Origin: Herbiconiux moechotypicola
GTDB lineage: Bacteria > Actinomycetota > Actinomycetes > Actinomycetales > Microbacteriaceae
NCBI RefSeq assembly: GCF_024979255.1
Contig: NZ_JANLCN010000016.1
Coordinates: 1 to 64,000 of the forward strand
Reading direction: 5' to 3'
DNA length: 64,000 nt
Shown: positions 53,635-63,185 of the stretch, one piece after another
Layout of the letters: each line of letters begins with the position of its first letter
Position numbering within the stretch: position 1 is the first letter of the stretch
Notes under the pieces: generated by a model
What the model was told of the DNA's origin: nothing
Seen by the model: the letters and a program-made list of their open reading frames with translations, nothing else
The model's database searches: none
Position numbers and translations under genes: made by a program

Positions 53635-53743
53635 ACCGACAGTAACCACAGCAGACGTCAGGTGCGAAATCGCGACGAGGTGAAATTTACAGAGGGAAAT
53701 GTTTGCGTTACGCGCCCGAAACGAGCCGTCCGTAGCGTGGCCC

Positions 53744-53762
53744 ATGTTGAGCCCATCAACAT
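53744..53762. promoter_or_regulatory. Operator-like dyad before the hydrolase-importer operon
   Basis: ATGTTGA (53744-53750) and TCAACAT (53756-53762) form a perfect dyad with a 5-nt spacer, in the leader of the plus-strand operon and 33 bp before its first start codon. An AT-rich patch at about 53684-53710 upstream is the likely shared promoter. The XRE-cupin protein encoded divergently is the obvious candidate ligand. Confidence 0.6.
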
Positions 53763-53795
53763 CCGAGCATGCCAAGAAGCAGGGAGATCCGCAGC

Positions 53796-55082
53796 ATGAA
53801 CGCTCTCCCCCGCCCGATCACGAGGCTCACGGATGCGACGCTTCCGGACGGCTCCCGCGTCGACGTCGAGATCGCGGGCGACACCGTCGTCTCGGTCTCG
53901 CCCGCGGCGGCCGACGGGGCCAGAACCGACTTCACGGCAGCGCCCGAATCGACGATCAACCTCGACGGCTTCCTGCTGCTCACCGCTCCCGCCGAGCCCC
54001 ACGCGCACCTCGACAAGGCGCTCTCGTGGGACGTCATCAACCCGCCCATGGGAGACCTCGACCTCGCGGTGGAGTCGTGGAAGGCCTACTCGGCCATCAC
54101 GACCACCGACGACATCGCCGACCGCGCCCGGCGCCAGGCGCTGGCCATGCTCGCGAACGGCACCACGAGCATCCGGTGCCACGTCGACGTGCTGCACGGC
54201 GGCGACCCGATGCGCGGGGTGCGCGCCCTGGTCGCGGTGCGCGACGAGCTGCGCGGGCTGGTCGACATCGAGCTCACGGCCCTCAACGGCCCGCACTCCC
54301 CCACCGAGCACCTGCTCGAGGCGATCGACCTCGGCGTCGACCTGGTGGGCGGCGCCCCGCACATGGCCGACGACCCCGAGGCCGACCTGCGGCGCCTGCT
54401 CGCGGTGGCCGCCGAGCGCGGCATCGGTGCCGACCTGCACACCGACGAGAGCCTCGGAGGCGCGATCACCCTCGGCCTCCTCGCCGAGATCGTGCGCGAC
54501 TGGCCTGAGAGCCAGCCTGTCACCGCCGGCCACTGCGTGCGGCTCGGCACCCTCGAGCGGGCCGAGCTCGACGAGATCGTCGACGCCGTCGTGGCCGCGG
54601 GCGTGGGAATCGTCACGCTCCCCATCACCAACCTCTACCTGCAGGGCTGGGAGCACCCGGTGTCGACGCCGCGCGGGCTCACCGCGGTGCGGGCGCTGCT
54701 CGACGCGGGCGCGAAGCTCGGCGCGGGCGCCGACAACGTGCGCGACCCGTTCAACCCCGTGGGCCGCAGCGACGCCCTCGAGACGGCGTCGCTGCTCGTG
54801 ACCGCGGGGCACCTCACCCTCGACGAGGCTTACACTGCTGTCAGCGACGGGGCGCGCCGTGTGATGAGTCTTCCACCGGCCGGGGTCGCCGTCGGCGCCA
54901 AGGCCGAACTGCTGGCCGTCCGCGGCTCGAACCTGTCCGACGTGATCGCGAACGCGCCGGCCGACCGCTACGTCATCCACGGCGGGCGGCTGGTCGCGCA
55001 GAGCGAGGTGACCCGGTGGATCGCACCGGCCGCCGCATCCGGAAACCTGTCCACCACCGAGCCCCTTTTCGAAACGAGGTGA
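53796..55082 (+). CDS. Cytosine deaminase-like amidohydrolase
   Basis: A 428-residue hydrolase of the CodA-type subgroup. Metal-binding and catalytic motifs are present: HAHLDKAL, HTDESLGG, GHCVRLG and GADNVRDPFNPVG, the last holding the Asp seen in cytosine deaminases. Related enzymes act on cytosine, isocytosine, creatinine or hydroxylated triazines, so the substrate is open. ATG follows AGGGAG. It opens an operon with a NitT/TauT importer, so it probably hydrolyses the imported compound. Confidence 0.85.
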   Translation: MNALPRPITRLTDATLPDGSRVDVEIAGDTVVSVSPAAADGARTDFTAAPESTINLDGFLLLTAPAEPHAHLDKALSWDVINPPMGDLDLAVESWKAYSAITTTDDIADRARRQALAMLANGTTSIRCHVDVLHGGDPMRGVRALVAVRDELRGLVDIELTALNGPHSPTEHLLEAIDLGVDLVGGAPHMADDPEADLRRLLAVAAERGIGADLHTDESLGGAITLGLLAEIVRDWPESQPVTAGHCVRLGTLERAELDEIVDAVVAAGVGIVTLPITNLYLQGWEHPVSTPRGLTAVRALLDAGAKLGAGADNVRDPFNPVGRSDALETASLLVTAGHLTLDEAYTAVSDGARRVMSLPPAGVAVGAKAELLAVRGSNLSDVIANAPADRYVIHGGRLVAQSEVTRWIAPAAASGNLSTTEPLFETR

Positions 55083-55090
55083 GAAGCTCC

Positions 55091-55863
<773 letters not shown>

Positions 55864-55864
<1 letters not shown>

Positions 55865-56715
55865 TGACCACCACGCCTCCCGCTCCCCCGAAGAACCGCA
55901 CCCTGATGCGGCCCGCGACGGTCAAGTCGACCCGCAAGAAGTCGGCCACCTGGGTTCCGCCCATCCTGGTCGCCCTCGGCATCATCGCCATCTGGTACTT
56001 CGTCTCCTACGTCGTGCTCGACGCGCAGCGCCGCTTCCTGCTGCCCCCGCCCCACGAGGTGTTCACCGAGGCCTTCTTCCAGCCCGACGTGTTCGGCGAC
56101 ATCATGGTGGCCCTCGGCCGCACGGCGATCGTCGCGCTGGTCGGTCTCGCCATCGCGATCGTCATCGGTGTCGCCTGGGCGGTCGCCATGTCGCAGGCCC
56201 GCTGGATCGAGCGCTCGACCTTCCCCTACGCCGTCATCCTCCAGTGCATCCCGATCCTCGCGCTCGTGCCGCTGATCGGCTTCTGGTTCGGCTTCGACTA
56301 CCCGGCCCGTGTGATCGTGTGCGTGATGATCGCGCTGTTCCCGATGGTGTCGAACACGCTGTTCGGCCTCCAGTCGGTCGACAAGGGCCAGCGCGAGCTG
56401 TTCCAGCTGCAGAAGGCCGGCCGCTGGACCGTGCTCAGCAAGCTCGAGTTCCCCGCCGCGCTCCCCGCGATCTTCGCCGGCATGCGCATCTCGGCCGGAC
56501 TCGCGGTGGTCGGCGCGATCGTCGGCGACTACTTCTTCCGTCGTGGAGAGCCGGGCCTGGGTTCGCTCATCTCGAACTACCAGTCCCGGGTGCAGTCGGC
56601 GGAGCTGTTCGCCGCCATCATCACCGCGTCGCTGTTCGGCGTCGTGATCTTCATCTTCTTCGGCTGGCTCGGCAAGCGAGTCGTCGGAAAGTGGTACGAC
56701 TTCAGCGCCAGCTGA
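55864..56715 (+). CDS. NitT/TauT-family ABC transporter permease
   Basis: A 283-residue BPD_transp_1 permease with six predicted helices and a basic cytosolic N-terminus. The ATPase-docking loop is around KGQRELFQLQKAGRWTVLSK. With the ATPase before it and the lipoprotein after it, it forms an importer for a small anionic or heterocyclic compound. Confidence 0.92.
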
Positions 56716-56799
56716 CGGTCGTCCGGAACCGCCCACAGCAGTTCCATCCCGCATCACCCCGCACCACCCTTCCTGCATCACAGATCTCAAGGAGATGAC

Positions 56800-57978
56800 A
56801 TGCGCAGCACCCGAAGCCGGCTCGTCCTCGCAGCCGGACTGGTCGCCACGACCGCGGTCGCACTGACCGCCTGCAGCAGTGGCACCTCGGCCGACACCGA
56901 GTCCACCGCATCCGCCGACCTCACCGTGGGCTCGGTCGACCTGGCGGCCGCCGGCTGTCCGGCCACCGTGGTCATCCAGACCGACTGGAACCCGGAGGCC
57001 GAGCACGGTCACCTGTACCAGATGCTCGGTGACGACTACACCATCGACGCCGACAACAAGCTGGTCTCCGGCCCGCTGATGTCGGCCGGTGAGTACACCG
57101 GCGTCGACGTCGAGATCCGCTCCGGCGGCCCGGCCATCGGCTTCCAGACCGTGTCGAGCCAGCTCTACACCGACGACGACATCCTGCTCGGCTACGTCTC
57201 CACCGACGAGTCGATCCAGCTGTCGGCCGACATGCCCACCACCGCCGTGTTCGCGCCCCTCGACATCAGCCCGCTGATGATCATGTGGGACCCGGCCACC
57301 TACCCCGACGCCGAGACCGTGCAGGACATCGTCGCCGACGGCGCCGTCATCCGCTACTTCAGCGGCTCGGCCTACATGGAGTACCTCCTCGCCGCCGGCA
57401 TCGTGCCGCAGGCTCAGGCCGACGGCTCGTACGACGGCACCCCGGCCTCCTTCGTGGCCGCGGGCGGCAAGGATGCGCAGCAGGGCTTCGCCTCCGCCGA
57501 GCCGTACATCTACGAGAACGAGGTCGCCGACTGGGGCAAGCCCGTCAACTACGAGCTCATCAACGACACGGGCTACCCCTTCTACATGTCGTCGATGGTC
57601 ACCCGCACCGGTGACCTCGAGGCCAACAGCGAGTGCCTCTCGGCTCTCGTGCCCGTGCTGCAGCAGGCCGAGGTCGACTACTTCGCCGACCCCGCCAAGA
57701 CCAACGCGCTGATCCTCGACCTGGTCGACCAGTTCGACACCGGCTGGGTGTACTCGCAGGGCGTCGCCGACTACTCGGTGGAGACCATGCTCTCCGAGGG
57801 CATCGTGGGCAACGGCCCGAACGACACCATCGGTGACTTCGAAGACGCCCGCGTCTCCGAGCTCTTCGACAAGGTCGTTCCGATCTTCGAGGGTCTGGGC
57901 ACCGCTCCGGCCGAGGGTCTGACCGCCGAAGACCTCTACACCAACGAGTTCATCGACACCTCCATCGGCCTCCAGTAG
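56800..57978 (+). CDS. NMT1/SsuA-like substrate-binding lipoprotein
   Basis: A 392-residue binding protein with a lipoprotein signal ending in LTAC (Cys25). Conserved segments such as VVIQTDWNPEAEHGHLYQML match the NMT1/THI5-like family, which binds thiamine pyrimidine precursors and other heterocycles as well as sulphonates. The protein is acidic. An 84-bp gap precedes it, with a strong AAGGAGA ribosome site. It sets the specificity of the importer. Confidence 0.9.
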   Translation: MRSTRSRLVLAAGLVATTAVALTACSSGTSADTESTASADLTVGSVDLAAAGCPATVVIQTDWNPEAEHGHLYQMLGDDYTIDADNKLVSGPLMSAGEYTGVDVEIRSGGPAIGFQTVSSQLYTDDDILLGYVSTDESIQLSADMPTTAVFAPLDISPLMIMWDPATYPDAETVQDIVADGAVIRYFSGSAYMEYLLAAGIVPQAQADGSYDGTPASFVAAGGKDAQQGFASAEPYIYENEVADWGKPVNYELINDTGYPFYMSSMVTRTGDLEANSECLSALVPVLQQAEVDYFADPAKTNALILDLVDQFDTGWVYSQGVADYSVETMLSEGIVGNGPNDTIGDFEDARVSELFDKVVPIFEGLGTAPAEGLTAEDLYTNEFIDTSIGLQ

Positions 57979-58095
57979 TCCGATTCCCGTGAGCGAGGCA
58001 TCGGCTCCCCGTGAGCCGGTGCCTCGCTCCACGAGAGCCCGCACCATCCGCATCAGCCCGCACCACCCCGTACCACCCGTACCAAAGGAAGCGCC

Positions 58096-59427
58096 ATGAC
58101 CGCCACCGCCGACCAGATCGCCGCACTCGCCGAGGAACTCGCCGGAATCCTCGGACCGCGAGGTGTCACCACCGAACTCCGGGGCCGCGAGAAGGCGTCG
58201 GTCGACGGCGCGAAGATGTCGCCCATCCTCGCCGAGCAGCTCCCCCTGGGGCTCGCCGACCTGGTCGCCTTCCCCGCCGACGCCGAGCAGATCGCCCAGA
58301 CCGTCGCCGCCGCTGTACGCCACGGCGTCTCGGTCACGCCGCGCGGCAAGGGCACCGGCAACTACGGCCAGGCCATCCCGATGCAGGGCGGCCTGGTGCT
58401 CGACATGTCGAAGGCCCGCGCCATCGTCGAGGTGGGCGAGGGCTACCTCACCGCCGAGGCCGGCACCCCCATGATCACCATCGAGCAGGCCGCCCGCGAC
58501 GCGGGCCAGCAGGTTCTGATGTACCCCTCGACCGCACAGTCCTCCATCGGCGGATTCCTCTCCGGCGGCTCCGGCGGCACCGGCTCGATCAAGCACGGCA
58601 GCAACATGAGCGGCGACTACGTGCTCGCCCTCGACGTCGTCTACGCCGACGGCGAGCCCGGCCTGGTGCACGTGGAGGGCGAAGAGGCCCAGCCCTACGT
58701 GCACACCTACGGCACCGCCGGCATCATCGCGCGCGCCACCATCGCCCTGGAGCCCCTGCAGGAGTGGGTGGGCTTCTACGCCAGCTTCCCCGCCTTCGAC
58801 GACGCCACGAGCGTCATCCGCCAGATCGGCTGGCTCGAGCCCACCCCGCGCCTGGTCTCGGCCGACCTGCCCACCATCGCCAACGCCCTCCCCGCCGACA
58901 CCGCCATCCCGAAGGACCGCGCGTCGCTGCGCGCCATCCTCGACCCCGCCACGATCGAGGCCGCCACGGCGCTCGTCGAGGGCGCCGGGGGCCGCGTGGA
59001 GGAGGTGCGCGAGGGCCCGCAGGCCACCGTCAAGATCTCGATGATCAGCTACAACCACCCGATCGAGTGGCTGCAGAAGTCCTCCGACCAGACGTACTTC
59101 CACGTGGAGGTGTCCGGTGCCGCCCTGGTCGAGCGTCTCGACGAAGTGCATCAGGCCTACCCCGGCGCCATGCTGCACATCGAGGCGCAGCGCGACCACC
59201 CGATCGGGATGCTCGCCGCCCCCTACGTGAGCCCCGAGGAGGTGTACGCCGGGTTCGACCGCCTCACCGCCATCGACGTGGGCTACCACAGCCCGCACCA
59301 GTGGTTCGTCGACTGGAACGTCGAGCGCACCCGCGACCTCGCCGCCACCACCGACCCCTCGGGCCTGCTCAACCCGGGCAAGCTGCCCGAGCCCGGCACT
59401 GAGTCGACCGCGGGGAAGAAGGCATGA
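58096..59427 (+). CDS. FAD-binding oxidase (GlcD/vanillyl-alcohol oxidase type)
   Basis: A 443-residue PCMH-type flavoprotein. The FAD-binding half shows VTPRGKGTGNYGQAIPMQGG and SSIGGFLSGGSGGTGSIKHG; the C-terminus ends in the family motif DPSGLLNPGKL. Members oxidise 2-hydroxy acids, alcohols or amines. It follows the binding protein by 117 bp and overlaps the creatininase-family gene (ATGA), so it most likely acts on the imported compound or a breakdown product. Confidence 0.85.
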   Translation: MTATADQIAALAEELAGILGPRGVTTELRGREKASVDGAKMSPILAEQLPLGLADLVAFPADAEQIAQTVAAAVRHGVSVTPRGKGTGNYGQAIPMQGGLVLDMSKARAIVEVGEGYLTAEAGTPMITIEQAARDAGQQVLMYPSTAQSSIGGFLSGGSGGTGSIKHGSNMSGDYVLALDVVYADGEPGLVHVEGEEAQPYVHTYGTAGIIARATIALEPLQEWVGFYASFPAFDDATSVIRQIGWLEPTPRLVSADLPTIANALPADTAIPKDRASLRAILDPATIEAATALVEGAGGRVEEVREGPQATVKISMISYNHPIEWLQKSSDQTYFHVEVSGAALVERLDEVHQAYPGAMLHIEAQRDHPIGMLAAPYVSPEEVYAGFDRLTAIDVGYHSPHQWFVDWNVERTRDLAATTDPSGLLNPGKLPEPGTESTAGKKA

Positions 59428-60200
59428 GCCGCCGCCTCGTCGAGCTCTCCGGCACCGCCGCCGCCGCAGCGCTCTCGCCTGACTCCGTCGTCGTGCTGCC
59501 CACCGGAGCGATCGAGTTCCACGGCCCGCACCTGCCGCTCATGACCGACTTCCTCATCGCCGACAGCATCGCCAACGCCTCCGTCGACGCCGCGGCCGCC
59601 GCCGGGCAGGACGTCTGGATCCTCCCGACCCTCGCCTATACCAAGTCCGACGAGCACCACTGGGCGCCCGGCACGATGTGGATCAGCTGGGACACCCTCA
59701 TGCAGACGGTCGTGGAGCTCGGCAACTCGATCGCCGCGACGCCCGCGAAGAAGCTGGTCTTCTTCAACGGCCACGGCGGCAACGTGGCCCTGCTGCAGGT
59801 GGCGTGCCGCGAGCTGCGCCGCCGCTTCGGGCTGGAGACCTTCCTCATGGGCGCGACCGTCCCCGCTGGATCGCACGACGGACCCGAGGAGCTCGGTCTC
59901 GGCATCCACGCCGGGCACGCCGAGACCTCGCTCGTGATGCACCTCCGGCCCGAGCTCGTCGACCTCGGCCTGGCCGAGCGCAGCGTGCCCGAGCACCTCG
60001 CGGAGTTCGAACACATCGGCTTCAAGAAGCGGGTGACCTTCGGCTGGCTCTCGAACGACTTCGGCACCAACGGCACGCTCGGCGACCCCACGGGTGCCAC
60101 GGCGGCCTACGGCGAGCAGTTGTTCGACGCCGCCGTGGTGGAGGCCGTGGCCGCGTTCGAGGAGATCGCCCGGTTCAGCCACGACGGGAGCGCCCGATGA
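59424..60200 (+). CDS. Creatininase family hydrolase
   Basis: A 258-residue metal-dependent amidohydrolase of the creatininase fold. Metal ligands are in GAIEFHGPHLPLMTD, in the NGHGGN loop and in HAGHAETS. Members open cyclic amides such as creatinine, or deformylate pterin precursors. In this operon it could hydrolyse a cyclic ureide or lactam, after or before the amidohydrolase encoded first. Stop overlaps the PdxH-like gene (ATGA). Confidence 0.87.
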   Translation: MSRRLVELSGTAAAAALSPDSVVVLPTGAIEFHGPHLPLMTDFLIADSIANASVDAAAAAGQDVWILPTLAYTKSDEHHWAPGTMWISWDTLMQTVVELGNSIAATPAKKLVFFNGHGGNVALLQVACRELRRRFGLETFLMGATVPAGSHDGPEELGLGIHAGHAETSLVMHLRPELVDLGLAERSVPEHLAEFEHIGFKKRVTFGWLSNDFGTNGTLGDPTGATAAYGEQLFDAAVVEAVAAFEEIARFSHDGSAR

Positions 60201-60883
60201 GCGGCGAGGCGACGGACACCCCGCGTCCCGGTGCCGCCGGCGTCTTCGCCGACACCACCGCGGCACCCGTCGTCACCCGCAGCCCTTCGGCCGAGGCCGC
60301 GTCGACCGGTATGGCGCCCGACCCCTTCGCCCTGCTCGCCGACTGGCTGCCCGCCAACGACGACCCCGCGCGCCCCCTGATGACGCTCTCGACCGTCGCG
60401 TCGAGCGGGTATCCGGATGCGCGCACGGTGCTGCTGAGCGAGTTCGGCCCCGAGGGCCTGTACTTCCACACCGACTCGCGATCGCGCAAGGTGCTCGACG
60501 TCACGGCCACGCCGCGTGCGGCGCTGACGATGGTGTGGCCCGGCCGACAGCTCGTGGTGCAGGGCGACGTGTCGCGCGCCTCCGCCGAGGAGCAGACCGC
60601 GGCCTACGGGCGGCGTTCGCGCTACCTGCAGATGCTCGCGTGGCTCAACACCGACGACTTCGCGGCGCTGCCGCTCGAGGAGCGACTCGCCACCTGGGCG
60701 GCCTTCGGCGAGCAGCATCCTGACGGCTCACTCGAAGCCCCCGGCACCTGGGCGGGTTTCGTGGTCTCGCCGGTGCGCATCACGTTCTGGGAGGGCCGTC
60801 CCGACACCGCGGGCATCCGCACCGAGTTCACCCGCGCATCCGGTGCCGGAGACAGCTGGGGGTGCGGGGTCATCGCCGGCTGA
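60197..60883 (+). CDS. PdxH-like FMN oxidase (pyridoxamine phosphate oxidase family)
   Basis: A 228-residue split-barrel flavoprotein. The FMN motif RTVLLSEFGPEGLYFHTDSR and a GRQLVVQGDV strand match PNPOx. The usual SxGSxIGAW loop and the C-terminal RLHDR motif of true PdxH are not seen (it ends with FWEGRPDTAGIRTEF), so it may be a paralogue acting on another substrate. An Ala/Pro-rich leader of about 40 residues precedes the barrel. It is the last gene of the operon. Confidence 0.8.
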   Translation: MSGEATDTPRPGAAGVFADTTAAPVVTRSPSAEAASTGMAPDPFALLADWLPANDDPARPLMTLSTVASSGYPDARTVLLSEFGPEGLYFHTDSRSRKVLDVTATPRAALTMVWPGRQLVVQGDVSRASAEEQTAAYGRRSRYLQMLAWLNTDDFAALPLEERLATWAAFGEQHPDGSLEAPGTWAGFVVSPVRITFWEGRPDTAGIRTEFTRASGAGDSWGCGVIAG

Positions 60884-60919
60884 GCCGGACGACCCCGCAC
60901 CCCCGGGTGCGCCTCGCGA

Positions 60920-61315
60920 TCAGGCCTGGTGGGCCAGCGCCTTCGCCTTGAGCAGCTCGTACTCGTCCTGCGTGATGGTGCCCGCGTCGAGCAGCGACTT
61001 CGCCTTGGCGATCTCGTCAGACGGGCTCGAGCCCGCCACGGTGCGGATGTAGTCGTCGGCGGCGGTCTGCGCCTGCTTCACCTCTTTGTTCTGGCGCTCG
61101 GCCATGCCGCGACCACGCGCGATGAGGTAGACCAGCGCGGTGAGGAACGGCACGAAGATGAGGAACAGGATCCACAGCGCCTTCCACCACCCGTTCAGCT
61201 TGTGATCGCGGAACAGGTCGCCGATGATCGCGAACAGCGCCATCAGGTAGGCGATGAACACGAACGCCCACAGGAACCAGCCGATGACGTCCCAGAAATT
61301 GCCCCAGAAGCTCAT
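60920..61315 (-). CDS. Small membrane protein with PLDc_N and SHOCT domains
   Basis: A 131-residue protein with two transmembrane helices (about residues 10-35 and 45-68, PLDc_N-like), a charged stretch, and a C-terminal SHOCT motif (EIAKAKSLLDAGTITQDEYELLKAKALA region, positions about 101-128). SHOCT domains are thought to mediate oligomerisation. Function unknown. It converges on the PdxH-like gene. Confidence 0.88.
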   Translation of the reverse strand: MSFWGNFWDVIGWFLWAFVFIAYLMALFAIIGDLFRDHKLNGWWKALWILFLIFVPFLTALVYLIARGRGMAERQNKEVKQAQTAADDYIRTVAGSSPSDEIAKAKSLLDAGTITQDEYELLKAKALAHQA

Positions 61316-61397
61316 GATGATGATGAACCTTTCAGTGCGCCCACGGTCGGGTGCGGGTGCTCCCCCGGGTTCCTGAATCGGTCCCCCGGATGCGATT

Positions 61398-63119
61398 CTA
61401 GGGCTTGACAGACGCCGCTTTCGCTGCAGCGGCAGAGATCGCCTGGGTGAGCTCGGTGAGCAGGCGCGGGGAGTCGAGCGCCGGCAGCACGACCTCGATC
61501 AACACCGCCTTACCCGTGGTCTCCTGTGCCGTGGCGAGTGCGGCCGCGAGCTCGTCGTCGGTGCGCGCCGTGGCCGTCACGATCCGGTCGGCCGCCCCGA
61601 ACGCCGCCGGCACGAGGGTCCAGTTCCAGGGCGTGATGTCCTGGTAGACCGCTTCGGGGCTCTGGATCTTGCGCTCGACCGTGTACCCGTCGTTGTTGAG
61701 CACGAACACCACCGGGGTGAGGCCGCGATGCAGGATGGTCGCGAGCTCCTGCACGGTGAGCTGCGCCGCGCCGTCGCCGACGAAGAGCACGGCGCGGTGG
61801 TCGGGCTGGGCCACGCAGGCGCCGAGCGTGGCGGGGATGGTGTAGCCGATGGCCGACCACACCGGCTGGCCGAGCAGGGCGGAGTCGTCGGGCAGCACCA
61901 GGTCGAGCGCGCCGTAGAAGGAGGTGCCCGCATCCGCCACCACCGTCGTGCCGGGCTGCAGCCACTCCTGCACGGCGGCCCAGAAGTGGGCCTGGGTGAG
62001 TGCGCGGCCCGGCACCACCTCGGGCGCCTCGGGCACGGGCGGGTGGCCGACAGGTTCGACCGCCGGGCGGTGGGAGTCGCCGAGCACCCGGTGCAGGGCC
62101 GCCAGCGAGTCGGTGAGCCGCACCCCGTAATAGGTGGTGTCGGCGATGCGGGCGGTGGTCAGGCCCAGTTCGATCGCCGCGTCTTCGTCGAAGCGCTGGG
62201 TGAAGAACCCGGTGAGGAAGTCGCTCATCACCGTGCCGGCGAGCACCAGCAGGGGCGCGTCGTCGACCGCCTCGCGAGCCTCGTCGATGCGCGTGAAGGC
62301 ACCCATGTAGGTGCCGAGCGAGGCCGGGTGCGACTCGTCGAGCACCGCCTTCGACATGTTCTGGGCGGCCACGTACACCCCGTCGTGGTCGGCGATCGAA
62401 CGGATGAGCGGTTCCAGTCCGGTGCGGTGCACCTGCGGTCCGACGAGAAGGGTCACCCGCGACTGCGCGGCCACGGCCTCGGCGAGCGCCTCGGTGAAGC
62501 GCTCCAGCTCGCCGAGGTCGGAGCGGGCGGGCACGAGCGGGGTGCGCAGGTTGGCGGCGTGCACCGGCGCGATCGCGACATCGGCGGAAATGCCGAGGTA
62601 GACGGGCTTCGACTCGCGGAGCGCGGTCATGAGGGCCGCGTCGATGTCGCGCGTGGCCGACGCCGCGCGCAGGAGGGTGGCCGAGGCGGTGACCTCGCGG
62701 TAGGCGCGGTAGAAGTGCTCGTAGTCGCCGTCGATAAGGGTGTGGTGCAGGTGGAGGCCGGCCGCCTTGGCGCTGGTCGACGGCATGCCGGTGATCTTCA
62801 CCACGGGCACGTCTTCGGAGTAGCTGCCGGCCACCCCGTTGATGGCCGAGAGCTCGCCCACACCGAAGGTGGTGACGAGCGCGCCGATACCGCGGGTGAG
62901 GCGGGCGTAGCCGTCGGCGGCGTAGGCGGCGTTGAGCTCGTTGGCCGTGCCCACCCAGGTGAAGCCGTCGACCGTCACCATCTGGTCGAGCAGGCTGAGG
63001 TTGAAGTCGCCCGGGAGCCCGAACACGTGGTCGGCGCCGAGCTGCACGAGACGCGTGGCGAGGTACTGGCCGACCGTGACGGTGGGTGCGGTGGGAGCGG
63101 TGGTGTGCTGGTCGGTCAT
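61398..63119 (-). CDS. Thiamine-dependent 2-oxo-acid decarboxylase (PDC/IPDC/KdcA type)
   Basis: A 573-residue ThDP enzyme that would decarboxylate pyruvate, indolepyruvate or a branched-chain 2-oxo acid to the aldehyde. The catalytic Glu61 (ANELNAAYAADGYAR) and the His125-His126 pair (GLHLHHTL), diagnostic of the PDC group, are both present; the ThDP-binding GDG...NN motif begins near residue 437 (GDGAAQLTVQELA). Substrate preference cannot be read off. It lies downstream of the MTHFR-like gene in the same direction. Confidence 0.92.
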   Translation of the reverse strand: MTDQHTTAPTAPTVTVGQYLATRLVQLGADHVFGLPGDFNLSLLDQMVTVDGFTWVGTANELNAAYAADGYARLTRGIGALVTTFGVGELSAINGVAGSYSEDVPVVKITGMPSTSAKAAGLHLHHTLIDGDYEHFYRAYREVTASATLLRAASATRDIDAALMTALRESKPVYLGISADVAIAPVHAANLRTPLVPARSDLGELERFTEALAEAVAAQSRVTLLVGPQVHRTGLEPLIRSIADHDGVYVAAQNMSKAVLDESHPASLGTYMGAFTRIDEAREAVDDAPLLVLAGTVMSDFLTGFFTQRFDEDAAIELGLTTARIADTTYYGVRLTDSLAALHRVLGDSHRPAVEPVGHPPVPEAPEVVPGRALTQAHFWAAVQEWLQPGTTVVADAGTSFYGALDLVLPDDSALLGQPVWSAIGYTIPATLGACVAQPDHRAVLFVGDGAAQLTVQELATILHRGLTPVVFVLNNDGYTVERKIQSPEAVYQDITPWNWTLVPAAFGAADRIVTATARTDDELAAALATAQETTGKAVLIEVVLPALDSPRLLTELTQAISAAAAKAASVKP

Positions 63120-63185
63120 GCCGTCAGCCTTTCGTTCGAGGACGGAGCGCTTGTGGCGCTGATGGGCGACCGCCGGGGTCGGCGG

